Source of the DNA: Streptomyces griseoruber | GTDB taxonomy: Bacteria; Actinomycetota; Actinomycetes; Streptomycetales; Streptomycetaceae | Reading direction: 5' to 3' | Assembly (NCBI RefSeq): GCF_001514205.1 | Contig: NZ_KQ948775.1 | Coordinates: 260,820-324,819, forward strand | DNA length: 64,000 nt | In this document: piece by piece, positions 17,261 to 25,707 of the stretch | Layout: every line of letters begins with the position of its first letter | Numbering within the stretch: position 1 is the stretch's first letter | Made by a program: the position numbers and the translations under genes | Notes under the pieces: generated by a model | Told to the model about the DNA's origin: nothing | What the model saw: the letters and a program-made list of their open reading frames with translations, nothing else | The model's database searches: none

Positions 17261-18046
17261 TTACGGATTTAATGGTTCCGGGGCGCTGGAAATTGATCCG
17301 GAAATTGATCCGGAAATTGATTCTGCGACGTTCCGTGCGACGGCATCGATATGCGGCACGAGAAAGAAATGGCCGCCCTCGAAGGTGTGGAGCGCGAACT
17401 CGTCGGTCGTGTGGGTGGCCCAGGCCCGGGCCATGGGGGCGTCCACGCGCGGGTCCTCGTCCCCGATGAACGCGGTGACGGGGCAGTCGAGCGGGGGCGC
17501 GCCCCGGTAGCGGTACGTCTCCGTGGCGAGGTAGTCGCCGCGCACCGCGGGCAGGATCACCGCGAGCAGCTCGGGACTGTCCAGCATCCGGGGGTCCGTG
17601 CCGCCGAGGAGCTTCATGTCGGCGATCAGCTCCTCGTCGCTCGCCCGGCGCACCGGGCCGGGAGCGGGCACCGAGGGCGCGCGCCGACCCGACACGAACA
17701 GGGCGCGCGGACGGGCCCCGGCGGCGTGCAGCCGGCTGCCCACCTCGAACGCGAGCGTGGCGCCCATGCTGTGCCCGAACAGGGCGTACGGCTCCTCGGC
17801 CCACTCGGTGAGCTCGGCGGCGACGGCGTCGGCCAGCTCGTGCAGATCCTCGACGCAGGGCTCGTGGAACCGCTCCTGGCGGCCCGGATACTGCACGACC
17901 AGCACCTCGGCCCGGGGTGCGAGCCGCGCCGAGAACGGGTGGAAGAAGGCGGCGTTGCCCCCGGCGTGCGGAAACACGAACAGCCGCACGGCACCCGGCG
18001 CGGCGGCATGGAAACTCCGCAGCCACGGAGTGCCGGGCGCCCTCAC
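17261..18046 (-). CDS. type II thioesterase (NRPS/PKS editing enzyme)
   Basis: 261-residue alpha/beta hydrolase of the external thioesterase family that removes misloaded acyl groups from carrier proteins. It begins FVFPHAGGNAAFFHPFS, has YPGRQERF near 54, nucleophile Ser93 in FGHSMGATLAFEVG, and the catalytic His in TFEGGHFFLVPH near 230. The C-terminus ends in a repeated ISGSISGSIS encoded by a 12-bp tandem repeat at 17289-17324, probably non-native. GTG 18046 follows GAGGCGG. No intact NRPS or PKS gene is in the window, but a decayed carrier-protein sequence lies divergently upstream. Confidence 0.93.
   Translation of the reverse strand: MRAPGTPWLRSFHAAAPGAVRLFVFPHAGGNAAFFHPFSARLAPRAEVLVVQYPGRQERFHEPCVEDLHELADAVAAELTEWAEEPYALFGHSMGATLAFEVGSRLHAAGARPRALFVSGRRAPSVPAPGPVRRASDEELIADMKLLGGTDPRMLDSPELLAVILPAVRGDYLATETYRYRGAPPLDCPVTAFIGDEDPRVDAPMARAWATHTTDEFALHTFEGGHFFLVPHIDAVARNVAESISGSISGSISSAPEPLNP
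17289..17324. repeat. 12-bp tandem repeat in the thioesterase 3' end
   Basis: GAAATTGATCCG occurs at 17289-17300 and 17301-17312 with a third, partly diverged copy at 17313-17324. It is in frame and gives the repeated Ser-Ile-Ser-Gly tail of the thioesterase. The base composition here is much lower in GC than the surroundings. Confidence 0.8.
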
Positions 18047-18250
18047 GTCCGCCTCGCGTCATGGACTCTCACGGGGCGTCCTTTCGTCCGGTGGGTGGGG
18101 ATGCCGCGGGCCAACGTACACGACAGGTGTCGGGTGAATTTTATCCGGCGTATTCGGCGGCGAATTCATTTTTGGCCATCCTTTTGTTCGCGCACCTTTT
18201 TTGCCGCATGGTGTTCGCCGCTCCCCGGTACCGCGGCGACCACCCGGCCG

Positions 18251-18514
18251 GTGTGTGACGCTGGTCTCGCCGAGGCCCTGGAGGAGATCCGGGAATCCGT
18301 CCCCGGCAACCCCGCCGGTCCCGACGGCGATTTCTTCGAGCCCGGCGGAAACCCCCTGTTCGCCGTCCGTGCCGGCGCCGCCCCGCGTGCCCGCGGACCG
18401 GCCGCCGTACCGCTGCGCGCCCTCCCCGGGACGCCCGGGATCCGGGCCTCCACCGGCGGACGCCGAAGCCTCGCCACGAGACGACAGGGCCGCCCCGGAC
18501 CCCAATCGCGTTAA
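18251..18514 (+). pseudogene. decayed peptidyl-carrier-protein (NRPS thiolation) domain
   Basis: The frame from 18251 to TAA 18512-18514 reads as a carrier domain: LAEALEEIRESVPGN, then GPDGDFFEPGGNPLFAVR, then AAVPLRALPGTPGIRAS. These align in order with the usual GPDDDFFELGGHSLLAVR and VPLRALFEAPTV of NRPS carrier domains. The serine that carries phosphopantetheine (GGHS) is replaced by proline (GGNP), and helix II is degenerate, so it cannot be active. There is no ribosome site at its 5' end; the frame upstream is low-GC junk. It is divergent from the type II thioesterase, suggesting both descend from an NRPS locus. The remainder of 18047-18571 holds no other gene that I can support. Confidence 0.7.
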
Positions 18515-18571
18515 CATGACGAGAAATCGTCCGGTACCCCGCGCGGACTGGAACGGGAAGGCCGCCCTCGC

Positions 18572-19519
18572 GTGAGTGCATTTCAACAACCAGACCCCAG
18601 GGACCGCCCCGCGCGGCTCACCGTCGGCGTCGTCGGCGCCGGCCGCGTGGGACCCGCTCTGGCCGCGTCCCTCCAGCTCGCCGGACACCGCCCGGTGGCC
18701 GTCTCCGGAGTCTCCGACGCATCCCGGCGGCGGGCCGCGCTGCTGCTGCCCGACGTGCCGCTGATGCCGCCCGCCGAGGTCCTCCGGCACGCCGATCTGG
18801 TGCTGCTCACCGTCCCCGACGACACCCTGCCCGGCCTGGTGCAGGGCCTCGCCGAGACCGGTGCCGTACGGCCCGGGCAGCTCCTGGTGCACACCTCCGG
18901 CCGCTACGGCGCGAAGGTCCTCGAACCCGCCCTGCGCGCGGGCGCGCTGCCCCTGGCCCTGCACCCGGCGATGACGTTCACCGGCACGCCCGTGGACGTC
19001 CAGCGCCTCGCCGGCTGCTCCTTCGGCGTCACCGCCCCCGACGAGCTGCGGCTGGCCGCCGAGGCCCTCGTCATCGAGATGGGCGGCGAACCCGAGTGGA
19101 TCGCCGAGGAGAACCGCCCGCTCTACCACGCGGCCCTCGCCCTGGGCGCCAACCACCTGGTCACCCTCGTCGCCCAGTCCATGGAGCTGCTGCGCGCGGC
19201 GGGCGTCGAGGCCCCCGACCGGATGCTCGGCCCGCTGCTCGGCGCCGCCCTCGACAACGCGCTGCGCTCCGGCGACGCCGCGCTCACCGGCCCCGTCGCC
19301 CGCGGGGACGCCGGCACGGTCGCCGCGCACGTCGCCGAGCTGCGCCGGCACGCCCCGCAGACTGTCGCCGGGTATCTGGCGATGGCCCGGGCGACCGCCG
19401 ACCGCGCGCTCGCCCACGGACTGCTCAAGCCGGAACTGGCCGAGGACCTCCTCGGCGTCCTCGCGGGCCGGGCCGACGGCGCCCCGGGCAGCCCTGGCAC
19501 CGAAGGAGACGCCGGATGA
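18572..19519 (+). CDS. Rossmann-like DUF2520 oxidoreductase
   Basis: 315 residues. The N-terminal NAD(P)-binding fold has VGVVGAGRVGPALAASL (GxGxxG) at about 18-34, and the C-terminal DUF2520 helical domain includes YHAALALGANHLVTLVAQSM and the LGAALDNALRSG segment. The domain order resembles pyrroline-5-carboxylate or ketopantoate reductases. It overlaps panC by four bases (ATGA), so a role in pantothenate synthesis, possibly ketopantoate reduction, is plausible but unproven. GTG 18572 is preceded by GGGAAGG ten bases away. First gene of the cofactor operon DUF2520-panC-nadB-nadC-coaX. Confidence 0.92.
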   Translation: MSAFQQPDPRDRPARLTVGVVGAGRVGPALAASLQLAGHRPVAVSGVSDASRRRAALLLPDVPLMPPAEVLRHADLVLLTVPDDTLPGLVQGLAETGAVRPGQLLVHTSGRYGAKVLEPALRAGALPLALHPAMTFTGTPVDVQRLAGCSFGVTAPDELRLAAEALVIEMGGEPEWIAEENRPLYHAALALGANHLVTLVAQSMELLRAAGVEAPDRMLGPLLGAALDNALRSGDAALTGPVARGDAGTVAAHVAELRRHAPQTVAGYLAMARATADRALAHGLLKPELAEDLLGVLAGRADGAPGSPGTEGDAG

Positions 19520-20526
19520 CCCCCACCCTCCTGCGCACCGCCGCCGAACTGCACGCACGCGTGCGTGCAGGCCGCCGGGCCGTCGTGATGACGATGGGCG
19601 CCCTGCACGAGGGCCACGCCACCCTGATCCGCACCGCCCGCCGACTCGCCGGGCCGGACGGCGAGGTCGTCGTCACCGTCTTCGTCAACCCGCTCCAGTT
19701 CGGCCGGGGCGAGGACCTCGACCGCTATCCGCGCACCCTGGACGCCGACCTCAAGATCGCCGAGGAGGCGGGCGCGGACGCCGTGTTCGCCCCGGCCGTG
19801 GACGAGGTCTACCCCGGCGGCGAACCCCAGGTCCGGATCAGCGCCGGCCCGATGGGGGAGCGGCTGGAGGGCGCCTCCCGCCCCGGCCACTTCGACGGCG
19901 TGCTCACCGTCGTCGCCAAGCTGCTCCACCTCACCCGCCCCGACGTGGCGCTGTACGGCCAGAAGGACGCCCAGCAGCTCGCCCTGATCCGCCGTATGGT
20001 CCGCGACCTGAACTTCGGCATCGAGATCGTCGGCGTTCCCACCGTCCGCGAGGACGACGGGCTCGCCCTGTCCAGCCGCAACCGCTATCTCTCCGCGCCG
20101 GAGCGGCGCACCGCGCTCGCGCTGTCGGCGGCCCTGTTCGCCGGCCGTGACCGGCACGCCGCCCAGGAGGCGCTGCGGGCACGCGCGCGTGAGGTGCCCG
20201 CCACACACGCGCGTGCCGAGGCGCTCAGCGCCCTCGGGGAGTCCCGCGCGGCGGCCGACGCGCACGCCGTCGCCCAGGCCGCCCCCGGCGGCGCGGGCGC
20301 CGTCCTGGCCGCCGCCCGGCTCGTCCTCGACGAGGCCGCCCGGCTCGACCCGCCGCTGGAGCTGGACTACCTCGCCCTCGTCGACCCGTCCGACTTCACG
20401 GAGATCGGTGACCGCGAGGACGGCTTCACCGGCGAGGCCGTGCTCGCCGTCGCCGCCCGGGTCGGGACGACCCGGCTGATCGACAACCTCCCCCTCACCT
20501 TCGGAACCCTCGGAGCCGCCTTGTGA
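19516..20526 (+). CDS. panC: pantoate--beta-alanine ligase
   Basis: 336-residue ATP-dependent enzyme making pantothenate from pantoate and beta-alanine. It shows the HIGH-type motif MGALHEGHATL at 27-37, FVNPLQFG, RPGHFDGVLTVVAKLL, YGQKDAQQL and the KMSKS-type LALSSRNRYLS. There is an insertion at about 220-255 (Ala-rich, REVPATHARAEALS) compared with the typical 280-residue enzyme. The ATG at 19516 has AGGAG seven bases upstream and overlaps the DUF2520 stop. Its own stop overlaps the nadB GTG, so translation is coupled along the operon. Confidence 0.96.
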   Translation: MTPTLLRTAAELHARVRAGRRAVVMTMGALHEGHATLIRTARRLAGPDGEVVVTVFVNPLQFGRGEDLDRYPRTLDADLKIAEEAGADAVFAPAVDEVYPGGEPQVRISAGPMGERLEGASRPGHFDGVLTVVAKLLHLTRPDVALYGQKDAQQLALIRRMVRDLNFGIEIVGVPTVREDDGLALSSRNRYLSAPERRTALALSAALFAGRDRHAAQEALRARAREVPATHARAEALSALGESRAAADAHAVAQAAPGGAGAVLAAARLVLDEAARLDPPLELDYLALVDPSDFTEIGDREDGFTGEAVLAVAARVGTTRLIDNLPLTFGTLGAAL

Positions 20527-22238
20527 CCAGCACAGGCATACGACTGCACGCGCCCGCCCCGGGTTGGTCGATCTCCGCCGACGTGGTGGTCGTCGGCTCC
20601 GGCGTGGCGGGGCTCACCGCGGCCCTGCGCTGCGAGGCCGCCGGTATGAACACCGTCGTCGTCACCAAGGCCCGGCTCGACGACGGTTCCACCCGCTGGG
20701 CGCAGGGCGGCATCGCCGCGGCCCTCGGCGAGGGCGACACCCCCGAGCAGCACCTGGACGACACCCTCGTCGCGGGCGCGGGCCTGTGCGACGAGGACGC
20801 CGTCCGGATCCTCGTCACCGAGGGCCCGGACGCCGTACGGCGGCTGATCGAGACCGGCGCGCACTTCGACGAGTCCGCCGAGGGCAACCTGGAACTCACC
20901 CGCGAGGGCGGCCACCACCGGCGCCGGATCGCCCACGCCGGCGGCGACGCGACCGGCGCGGAGATCTCCCGCGCGCTCGTCGAGGCCGCCCGCGCGCGGG
21001 GCGTACGGACCATCGAGAACGCGCTCGTCCTGGACCTGCTCACCGACGCCGACGGCCGTACGGCGGGCGTCAGCCTGCACGTCATGGGCGAGGGTCAGCA
21101 CGACGGCGTGGGCGCCGTGCACGCCCCGGCGGTCGTCCTCGCCACCGGCGGCATGGGCCAGGTGTTCTCCGCGACCACCAACCCGTCCGTGTCGACGGGC
21201 GACGGCGTGGCGCTCGCGCTGCGGGCCGGCGCGGAGGTCAGCGACCTGGAGTTCGTGCAGTTCCACCCGACCGTGCTGTTCCTCGGCCCGGACGCGGAGG
21301 GCCAGCAGCCGCTGGTCTCCGAGGCCGTACGCGGCGAGGGCGCCCACCTGGTCGACGCGGACGGCGTGCGCTTCATGGTCGGGCAGCACGAGCTCGCCGA
21401 GCTGGCGCCCCGGGACATCGTCGCCAAGGGCATCATGCGCCGGATGCAGGAGCAGGACGCCGAGCACATGTTCCTCGACGCCCGCCACTTCGGCGCCGAG
21501 ATGTGGGAGCACCGCTTCCCGACGATCCTCGCCGCCTGCCGTGCCCACGGCATCGACCCGGTCCACGAGCCCATCCCGATAGCCCCGGCGGCCCACTACG
21601 CCTCCGGCGGCGTGCGCACCGACTCCCGGGGCCGGACGACCGTCCCGGGCCTCTACGCGTGCGGCGAGGTCGCCTGCACCGGGGTGCACGGCGCGAACCG
21701 GCTCGCGTCCAACTCCCTCCTGGAGGGCCTGGTCTACGCCGAGCGGATCTCCGCCGACATCGCCGACAGCCAGGCCGGCGACGGCCTGCACGCGCGTGTG
21801 CCCGCCCCGGTGGAACACCCGGAGAGGCCCGCGCACCCGCTGCTCGGCGCCGAGGCCCGGTTCGCGATCCAGCGGATCATGACCGAGGGCGCCGGGGTGC
21901 TCCGCTCCGCAGAGTCCCTGGCCAAGGCCGCCGACCAGCTCCAGCGCCTGCACGCCGAGGCCCGCGACGCGCTGGACGAGAACGGCAAGACCGCCGAGCC
22001 CGGTGTCGACACCTGGGAGGCCACCAACCTCCTGTGCGTGGCCCGCGTCCTGGTCGCCGCCGCCGCGCTGCGCGAGGAGACGCGCGGCTGCCACTGGCGC
22101 GAGGACCACGCCGACCGCGACGACCCGGCATGGCGCCGCCACATCGTCGTACGGCTGAATCCGGACCGGTCCCTCGCCGTACACACCACCGATACCGCAG
22201 ACTTCCCCCCGACCCGGCAGCACCAGCAGGAGCAGTGA
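20523..22238 (+). CDS. nadB: L-aspartate oxidase
   Basis: 571-residue FAD enzyme oxidising L-aspartate to iminoaspartate in de novo NAD synthesis. FAD-binding ADVVVVGSGVAGLTAALRC at about 20-38, STRWAQGGIAAAL near 58, active-site EGGHHRRRIAHAGGDATG, VLATGGMGQVF, SDLEFVQFHPT and the C-terminal GEVACTGVHGANRLASNSLL are all typical of the family. GTG 20523 overlaps the panC stop. NadA (quinolinate synthase), which must follow in the pathway, is not in the window; nadC is next. Confidence 0.97.
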   Translation: MTSTGIRLHAPAPGWSISADVVVVGSGVAGLTAALRCEAAGMNTVVVTKARLDDGSTRWAQGGIAAALGEGDTPEQHLDDTLVAGAGLCDEDAVRILVTEGPDAVRRLIETGAHFDESAEGNLELTREGGHHRRRIAHAGGDATGAEISRALVEAARARGVRTIENALVLDLLTDADGRTAGVSLHVMGEGQHDGVGAVHAPAVVLATGGMGQVFSATTNPSVSTGDGVALALRAGAEVSDLEFVQFHPTVLFLGPDAEGQQPLVSEAVRGEGAHLVDADGVRFMVGQHELAELAPRDIVAKGIMRRMQEQDAEHMFLDARHFGAEMWEHRFPTILAACRAHGIDPVHEPIPIAPAAHYASGGVRTDSRGRTTVPGLYACGEVACTGVHGANRLASNSLLEGLVYAERISADIADSQAGDGLHARVPAPVEHPERPAHPLLGAEARFAIQRIMTEGAGVLRSAESLAKAADQLQRLHAEARDALDENGKTAEPGVDTWEATNLLCVARVLVAAAALREETRGCHWREDHADRDDPAWRRHIVVRLNPDRSLAVHTTDTADFPPTRQHQQEQ

Positions 22239-22243
22239 CACAC

Positions 22244-23230
22244 GTGAGCACCGACGACCTCCCCCTCGCCCCGACCGGCGGCTGCGGCGACGGCTGCGCC
22301 TGCGGCGCAGAGGGCGACCTCGGCGACGAGGAATACCTGGAGTGCGGTCTCGACCCCGCGCTCGCCCAGCTCCTGGCCGAGGCCGGGCTCGACCCGGTCG
22401 AGGTCGAGGACATCGCCAACGTCGCCATCCAGGAGGACCTGGCGCACGGCGTGGACGTGACGACGGTCGCGACCATCCCCGAGGAGGCGGTGGCCACCGC
22501 CGACTTCACCGCGCGCGAGGCGGGCGTGGTCGCCGGCCTGCGGGTCGCCGAGGCGGTCGTCTCGGTGGTGTGCACCGACGAGTTCGAGGTCGAGCGGCAC
22601 GTCGAGGACGGCGACCGGGTGGAGGCGGGCCAGAAGCTGCTGTCGGTGACGACCCGCACGCGCGACCTGCTGACCGCCGAGCGCAGCGCGCTGAACCTGC
22701 TGTGCCGGCTGTCCGGCATCGCGACCGCCACGCGCGCGTGGGCGGACACCCTGGAGGACACGAAGGCGCGGGTGCGGGACACCCGCAAGACCACGCCGGG
22801 CCTGCGCTCCCTGGAGAAGTTCGCGGTCCGCGCGGGCGGTGGCGTCAACCACCGCATGTCGCTGTCGGACGCGGCCCTCGTCAAGGACAACCACGTGGTC
22901 GCGGCGGGCGGCGTCGCCCAGGCCTTCACGGCCGTCCGGGAGGCCTTCCCGGACGTGCCGATCGAGGTCGAGGTCGACACCCTGCACCAGCTGCGCGAGG
23001 TCGTCGACGCGGGTGCCGACCTGATCCTGCTGGACAACTTCACCCCGGGCGAGTGCGCCGAGGCGGTGGGCATCGTCGGCGGACGGGCCCTGCTGGAGGC
23101 CTCGGGCCGGCTGACCCTGGAGAACGCCAAGGCCTACGCCGACACCGGCGTCGACTTCCTGGCCGTCGGCGCCCTCACCCACTCCTCGCCGATCCTGGAC
23201 ATCGGTCTGGATCTGCGGGACGCGGAGTAG
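22244..23230 (+). CDS. nadC: nicotinate-nucleotide diphosphorylase (carboxylating)
   Basis: 328-residue enzyme converting quinolinate and PRPP to nicotinate mononucleotide. Motifs include NVAIQEDLAHGVDVT, ERSALNLLCRLSGIATAT, VRDTRKTTPGLRSLEKFAV, GGGVNHRMSLSDAALVKDNH, EVEVDTLHQL and LLDNFTP. It has an N-terminal extension of about 45 residues with an unusual Cys cluster, GGCGDGCACG (Cys14, 18, 20), absent from the basic enzyme. GTG 22244 is chosen, 11 bases after AGGAG; an in-frame GTG at 22235 overlaps the nadB stop and is equally possible. Followed seven bases later by coaX. Confidence 0.96.
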   Translation: MSTDDLPLAPTGGCGDGCACGAEGDLGDEEYLECGLDPALAQLLAEAGLDPVEVEDIANVAIQEDLAHGVDVTTVATIPEEAVATADFTAREAGVVAGLRVAEAVVSVVCTDEFEVERHVEDGDRVEAGQKLLSVTTRTRDLLTAERSALNLLCRLSGIATATRAWADTLEDTKARVRDTRKTTPGLRSLEKFAVRAGGGVNHRMSLSDAALVKDNHVVAAGGVAQAFTAVREAFPDVPIEVEVDTLHQLREVVDAGADLILLDNFTPGECAEAVGIVGGRALLEASGRLTLENAKAYADTGVDFLAVGALTHSSPILDIGLDLRDAE

Positions 23231-23237
23231 GGAGCGG

Positions 23238-24044
23238 GTGCCGGTCATGCTGCTGACGATCGACGTGGGGAACACGCACACGGTGCTCGGCCTGTTCGAC
23301 GGTGAGGACATCGTCGAGCACTGGCGGATCTCGACCGACTCCCGCCGTACGGCCGACGAACTCGCGGTCCTGCTGCAGGGCCTGATGGGCATGCACCCGC
23401 TGCTCGGCGTGGAGCTGGGCGAAGGCATCGACGGCATCGCGATCTGCGCGACCGTCCCCTCGGTGCTGCACGAACTGCGCGAGGTGACCCGCCGCTACTA
23501 CGGCGACGTCCCCGCGGTCCTCGTCGAACCGGGCGTCAAGACCGGGGTGCCGATCCTCTTCGACAACCCCAAGGAGGTCGGCGCCGACCGCATCATCAAC
23601 GCGGTCGCCGCGAACGAGCTCTACGGCGGTCCGGCGATCGTCGTCGACTTCGGCACCGCGACGACGTTCGACGCGGTCAGCGCGCGCGGCGAGTACGTCG
23701 GCGGGGTCATCGCCCCGGGCATCGAGATCTCGGTCGAGGCCCTCGGCGTCAAGGCGGCCCAGCTCCGGAAGATCGAGGTGGCCCGGCCGCGCAGCGTGAT
23801 CGGCAAGAACACGGTCGAGGCGATGCAGTCCGGCATCGTCTACGGCTTCGCGGGCCAGGTCGACGGCGTGGTCACCCGGATGGCCCGCGAGCTGGCGGAG
23901 GACCCCGACGACGTCACCGTGATCGCGACGGGCGGCCTCGCGCCGATGGTCCTCGGCGAGTCGTCGGTGATCGACGAGCACGAGCCGTGGCTGACGCTGA
24001 TCGGGCTGCGGCTGGTGTACGAGCGGAACGTCTCGCGAATGTGA
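23238..24044 (+). CDS. coaX: type III pantothenate kinase
   Basis: 268-residue ASKHA-fold kinase that phosphorylates pantothenate, the first committed step to CoA. Phosphate-binding motifs are LLTIDVGNTHTVLGLFD near the N-terminus, PKEVGADRIINAVAA, IVVDFGTATTFDAVS and GGVIAPGIEISVEAL; the GGLAP segment near the end completes the fold. The start may be GTG 23238 or ATG 23247; a GGGAG site lies just upstream of both. Last gene of the operon, so pantothenate made via PanC can be consumed directly. Confidence 0.96.
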   Translation: MPVMLLTIDVGNTHTVLGLFDGEDIVEHWRISTDSRRTADELAVLLQGLMGMHPLLGVELGEGIDGIAICATVPSVLHELREVTRRYYGDVPAVLVEPGVKTGVPILFDNPKEVGADRIINAVAANELYGGPAIVVDFGTATTFDAVSARGEYVGGVIAPGIEISVEALGVKAAQLRKIEVARPRSVIGKNTVEAMQSGIVYGFAGQVDGVVTRMARELAEDPDDVTVIATGGLAPMVLGESSVIDEHEPWLTLIGLRLVYERNVSRM

Positions 24045-24122
24045 GCGGCCAGGGGGCGGATTCGCGCGCGCCACACCCGCCCCCTATGTCGAATTTGTCC
24101 GATTAGCGCGTATCGTCGGCGC

Positions 24123-24854
24123 ATGCCCACGCCATACGGATCCCGCGGCGGCATGGCGTTCGGCGCGGAGGAGCTGCGTGTGCTCCGCCGCGCCCTCGCC
24201 CTCGCCCTCCACCCCGGCCCCGCCAGCGACGAGGACGTCCAGGACTGTCATCGCCTAGCCGAGTCCCTCGACGAGGCGCTGTGCGAGGCCGCCCGGTTGC
24301 GGGCCTTCCTGGTGGCCGACCTCGGCCGGTACCGCGCCGCCCTGCCCGGCGCCGCCGTCGGCTACCTCACGCTCCTGGAGGAGGTCCTGGCCACGGGGCA
24401 CCGGCCCGGCCCCGAGGACCTCGCCGCCCTGCGCGCCCTGCGCGGCGATCCGGCCGCCGCCGCCCTCCTGGCCCGCTGCCAGGTCCTCGCCGAACAGGAC
24501 GTACGGGCCCGCCTGGCGCGCCGTACGCCCCGCCAGGCCTCCCCGGCCGTCCCGCTGGTCCCGGCGTCCCGTACGCGCCTTCTCGCCCTCCCGGGGGGCC
24601 GTTCCGCCGAAGCCGAGGGCGTCCTGACGGCCGCCGCCGACGATCCGCGCGAGGAACCCCGCAAGAAACCCGCCGAGAAACCCGCCGAGAGGCCCGCCGC
24701 GCCCGCTCCCGGCCCCGTGAAGCGGCCCGCCCCCGAGCCCGGCCGCCGCCCCGTCCCCACCCCGGGCGAGGTCTTCCCGCGCCGCCGGCCCACCCCTCCG
24801 CCGCCGCCCGCCGAGCCGGAGCAGCGGCAGCCGCGGAGACTGGCGGTCGGCTGA
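24123..24854 (+). CDS. conserved hypothetical protein with Pro-rich tail
   Basis: 243 residues. Residues 10-125 are predicted helical and leucine/alanine-rich (LRVLRRALALAL, SLDEALCEAARLRAFLVADL, GYLTLLEEVLATG), with no catalytic motif that I recognise. From about 165 the chain is low-complexity, with KPAEKPAERPAA repeats and a run of prolines. There is no signal peptide or membrane segment. ATG 24123 is the only start before the conserved-looking part. Codon usage is normal for the genome, so it is probably expressed. Unknown function. Confidence 0.75.
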   Translation: MPTPYGSRGGMAFGAEELRVLRRALALALHPGPASDEDVQDCHRLAESLDEALCEAARLRAFLVADLGRYRAALPGAAVGYLTLLEEVLATGHRPGPEDLAALRALRGDPAAAALLARCQVLAEQDVRARLARRTPRQASPAVPLVPASRTRLLALPGGRSAEAEGVLTAAADDPREEPRKKPAEKPAERPAAPAPGPVKRPAPEPGRRPVPTPGEVFPRRRPTPPPPPAEPEQRQPRRLAVG

Positions 24855-24937
24855 GGCGCACGCGCGTGTGCGGGGGGCGCGGCGCGTCGGGCCGACCCCG
24901 CCCCGGTGTCCCGTTCCCCCGTGGCTACCCTGGATCC

Positions 24938-25117
24938 ATGGACTATGTCTCCGCGCTGGTGCCCCCCGTCGTCATGGCCGTGTTCTTCATCGGTGTGATC
25001 AGGGTGATCGTGAAGACCCAGGGGGGCGCCAACAAGGCCAAGGAGGACGCGGCCGTCGACGCCGCCCTCGCGCGCACGCAGAGCGCCGGTCGGACCCCCG
25101 CCGGTCCCGACGCCTGA
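24938..25117 (+). CDS. small single-pass membrane protein
   Basis: 59-residue protein, MDYVSALVPPVVMAVFFIGV at the N-terminus forming one membrane helix (about 5-25), then a basic stretch and a short charged Ala-rich cytoplasmic tail (NKAKEDAAVDAALARTQS). Small proteins of this design sit at this position in Streptomyces genomes. ATG 24938 follows the divergent low-complexity end of the previous gene; a well-formed terminator follows. Function unknown. Confidence 0.8.
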   Translation: MDYVSALVPPVVMAVFFIGVIRVIVKTQGGANKAKEDAAVDAALARTQSAGRTPAGPDA

Positions 25118-25150
25118 CCCCGCCGTCCCGCAGGGGAGGGGCGGCACCCC

Positions 25151-25185
25151 GGCGTACGGCTCCCCCGGAGTCGTACGCCCTTTTT
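25151..25185 (+). terminator. rho-independent terminator
   Basis: A 13-bp stem (25151-25163 with 25167-25179, one G-T pair) with a three-base CCC loop is followed by C and five Ts at 25181-25185. It ends transcription of the small membrane protein gene before the BlaI-type gene. Confidence 0.9.
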
Positions 25186-25254
25186 GTGCCCGTCTGACAT
25201 CGAAAGCGCACGTCCGGCACGCGATTGCCGAGATCTCCCACTATTGTGCTGAGA

Positions 25255-25698
25255 GTGCCTCGCCCATTGGGAGAACTCGAAGACGCGGTCATGACGCGGG
25301 TGTGGAAGTGGAACCGCCCGGTGACGGTTCGGGAAGTCCTGGAAGACCTTCAGCGGGAACGGTCCATCGCCTACACCACGGTGATGACCGTTTTGGACAA
25401 TCTCCATCAGAAGGGCTGGGTGCGCCGCGAGGCCGAAGGCCGGGCCTATCGATATGAGGCGGTCTCCACCCGCGCCGCCTACGCCGCCGCCCTCATGAAC
25501 GACGCCTGGGCGCAGAGCGACAACCCCGCCGCCGCCCTCGTCGCCTTCTTCGGGATGATGAGCGACGAACAGCGACAGGCGCTGCGCGACGCCGTACGCA
25601 TCGTCCAAGGCCCCGAAACATCCGAAGCCGCATCTGCGGGCACCACCGGCACTGCCGGGGAGAACCCCGCCTCGGCATCCGGGGGCGGCGGGCGATAG
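25255..25698 (+). CDS. BlaI/MecI-type winged-helix repressor
   Basis: 147 residues. The N-terminal winged helix is the BlaI/MecI pattern: LGELEDAVMTRVWKWNRPVT, EVLEDLQRERSIAYTTVMTV, DNLHQKGWVRREAEGRAYRY. A C-terminal dimerisation segment follows (NPAAALVAFFGMMSDEQRQ) and then a flexible Ser/Gly tail. No BlaR-type sensor protease gene is nearby, so its inducer is unknown. The start is taken at GTG 25255, where conservation begins; GTG 25246 and an upstream start at 25225 are alternatives. It is close (nine bases) to the acetyltransferase gene and likely co-transcribed. Confidence 0.88.
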   Translation: MPRPLGELEDAVMTRVWKWNRPVTVREVLEDLQRERSIAYTTVMTVLDNLHQKGWVRREAEGRAYRYEAVSTRAAYAAALMNDAWAQSDNPAAALVAFFGMMSDEQRQALRDAVRIVQGPETSEAASAGTTGTAGENPASASGGGGR

Positions 25699-25707
25699 CG
25701 TCCGCAC

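Noticed and set aside
18201..18575. 124-codon plus-strand ORF over the carrier-domain relic
   Set aside because: Pro/Ser/Arg-rich with no family features, while the other frame (18251-18514) shows the ordered carrier-domain motifs.
25225..25247. TTGCCG/TATTGT as a promoter for a leaderless BlaI-type gene
   Set aside because: Spacing between the hexamers is only 11 bp.
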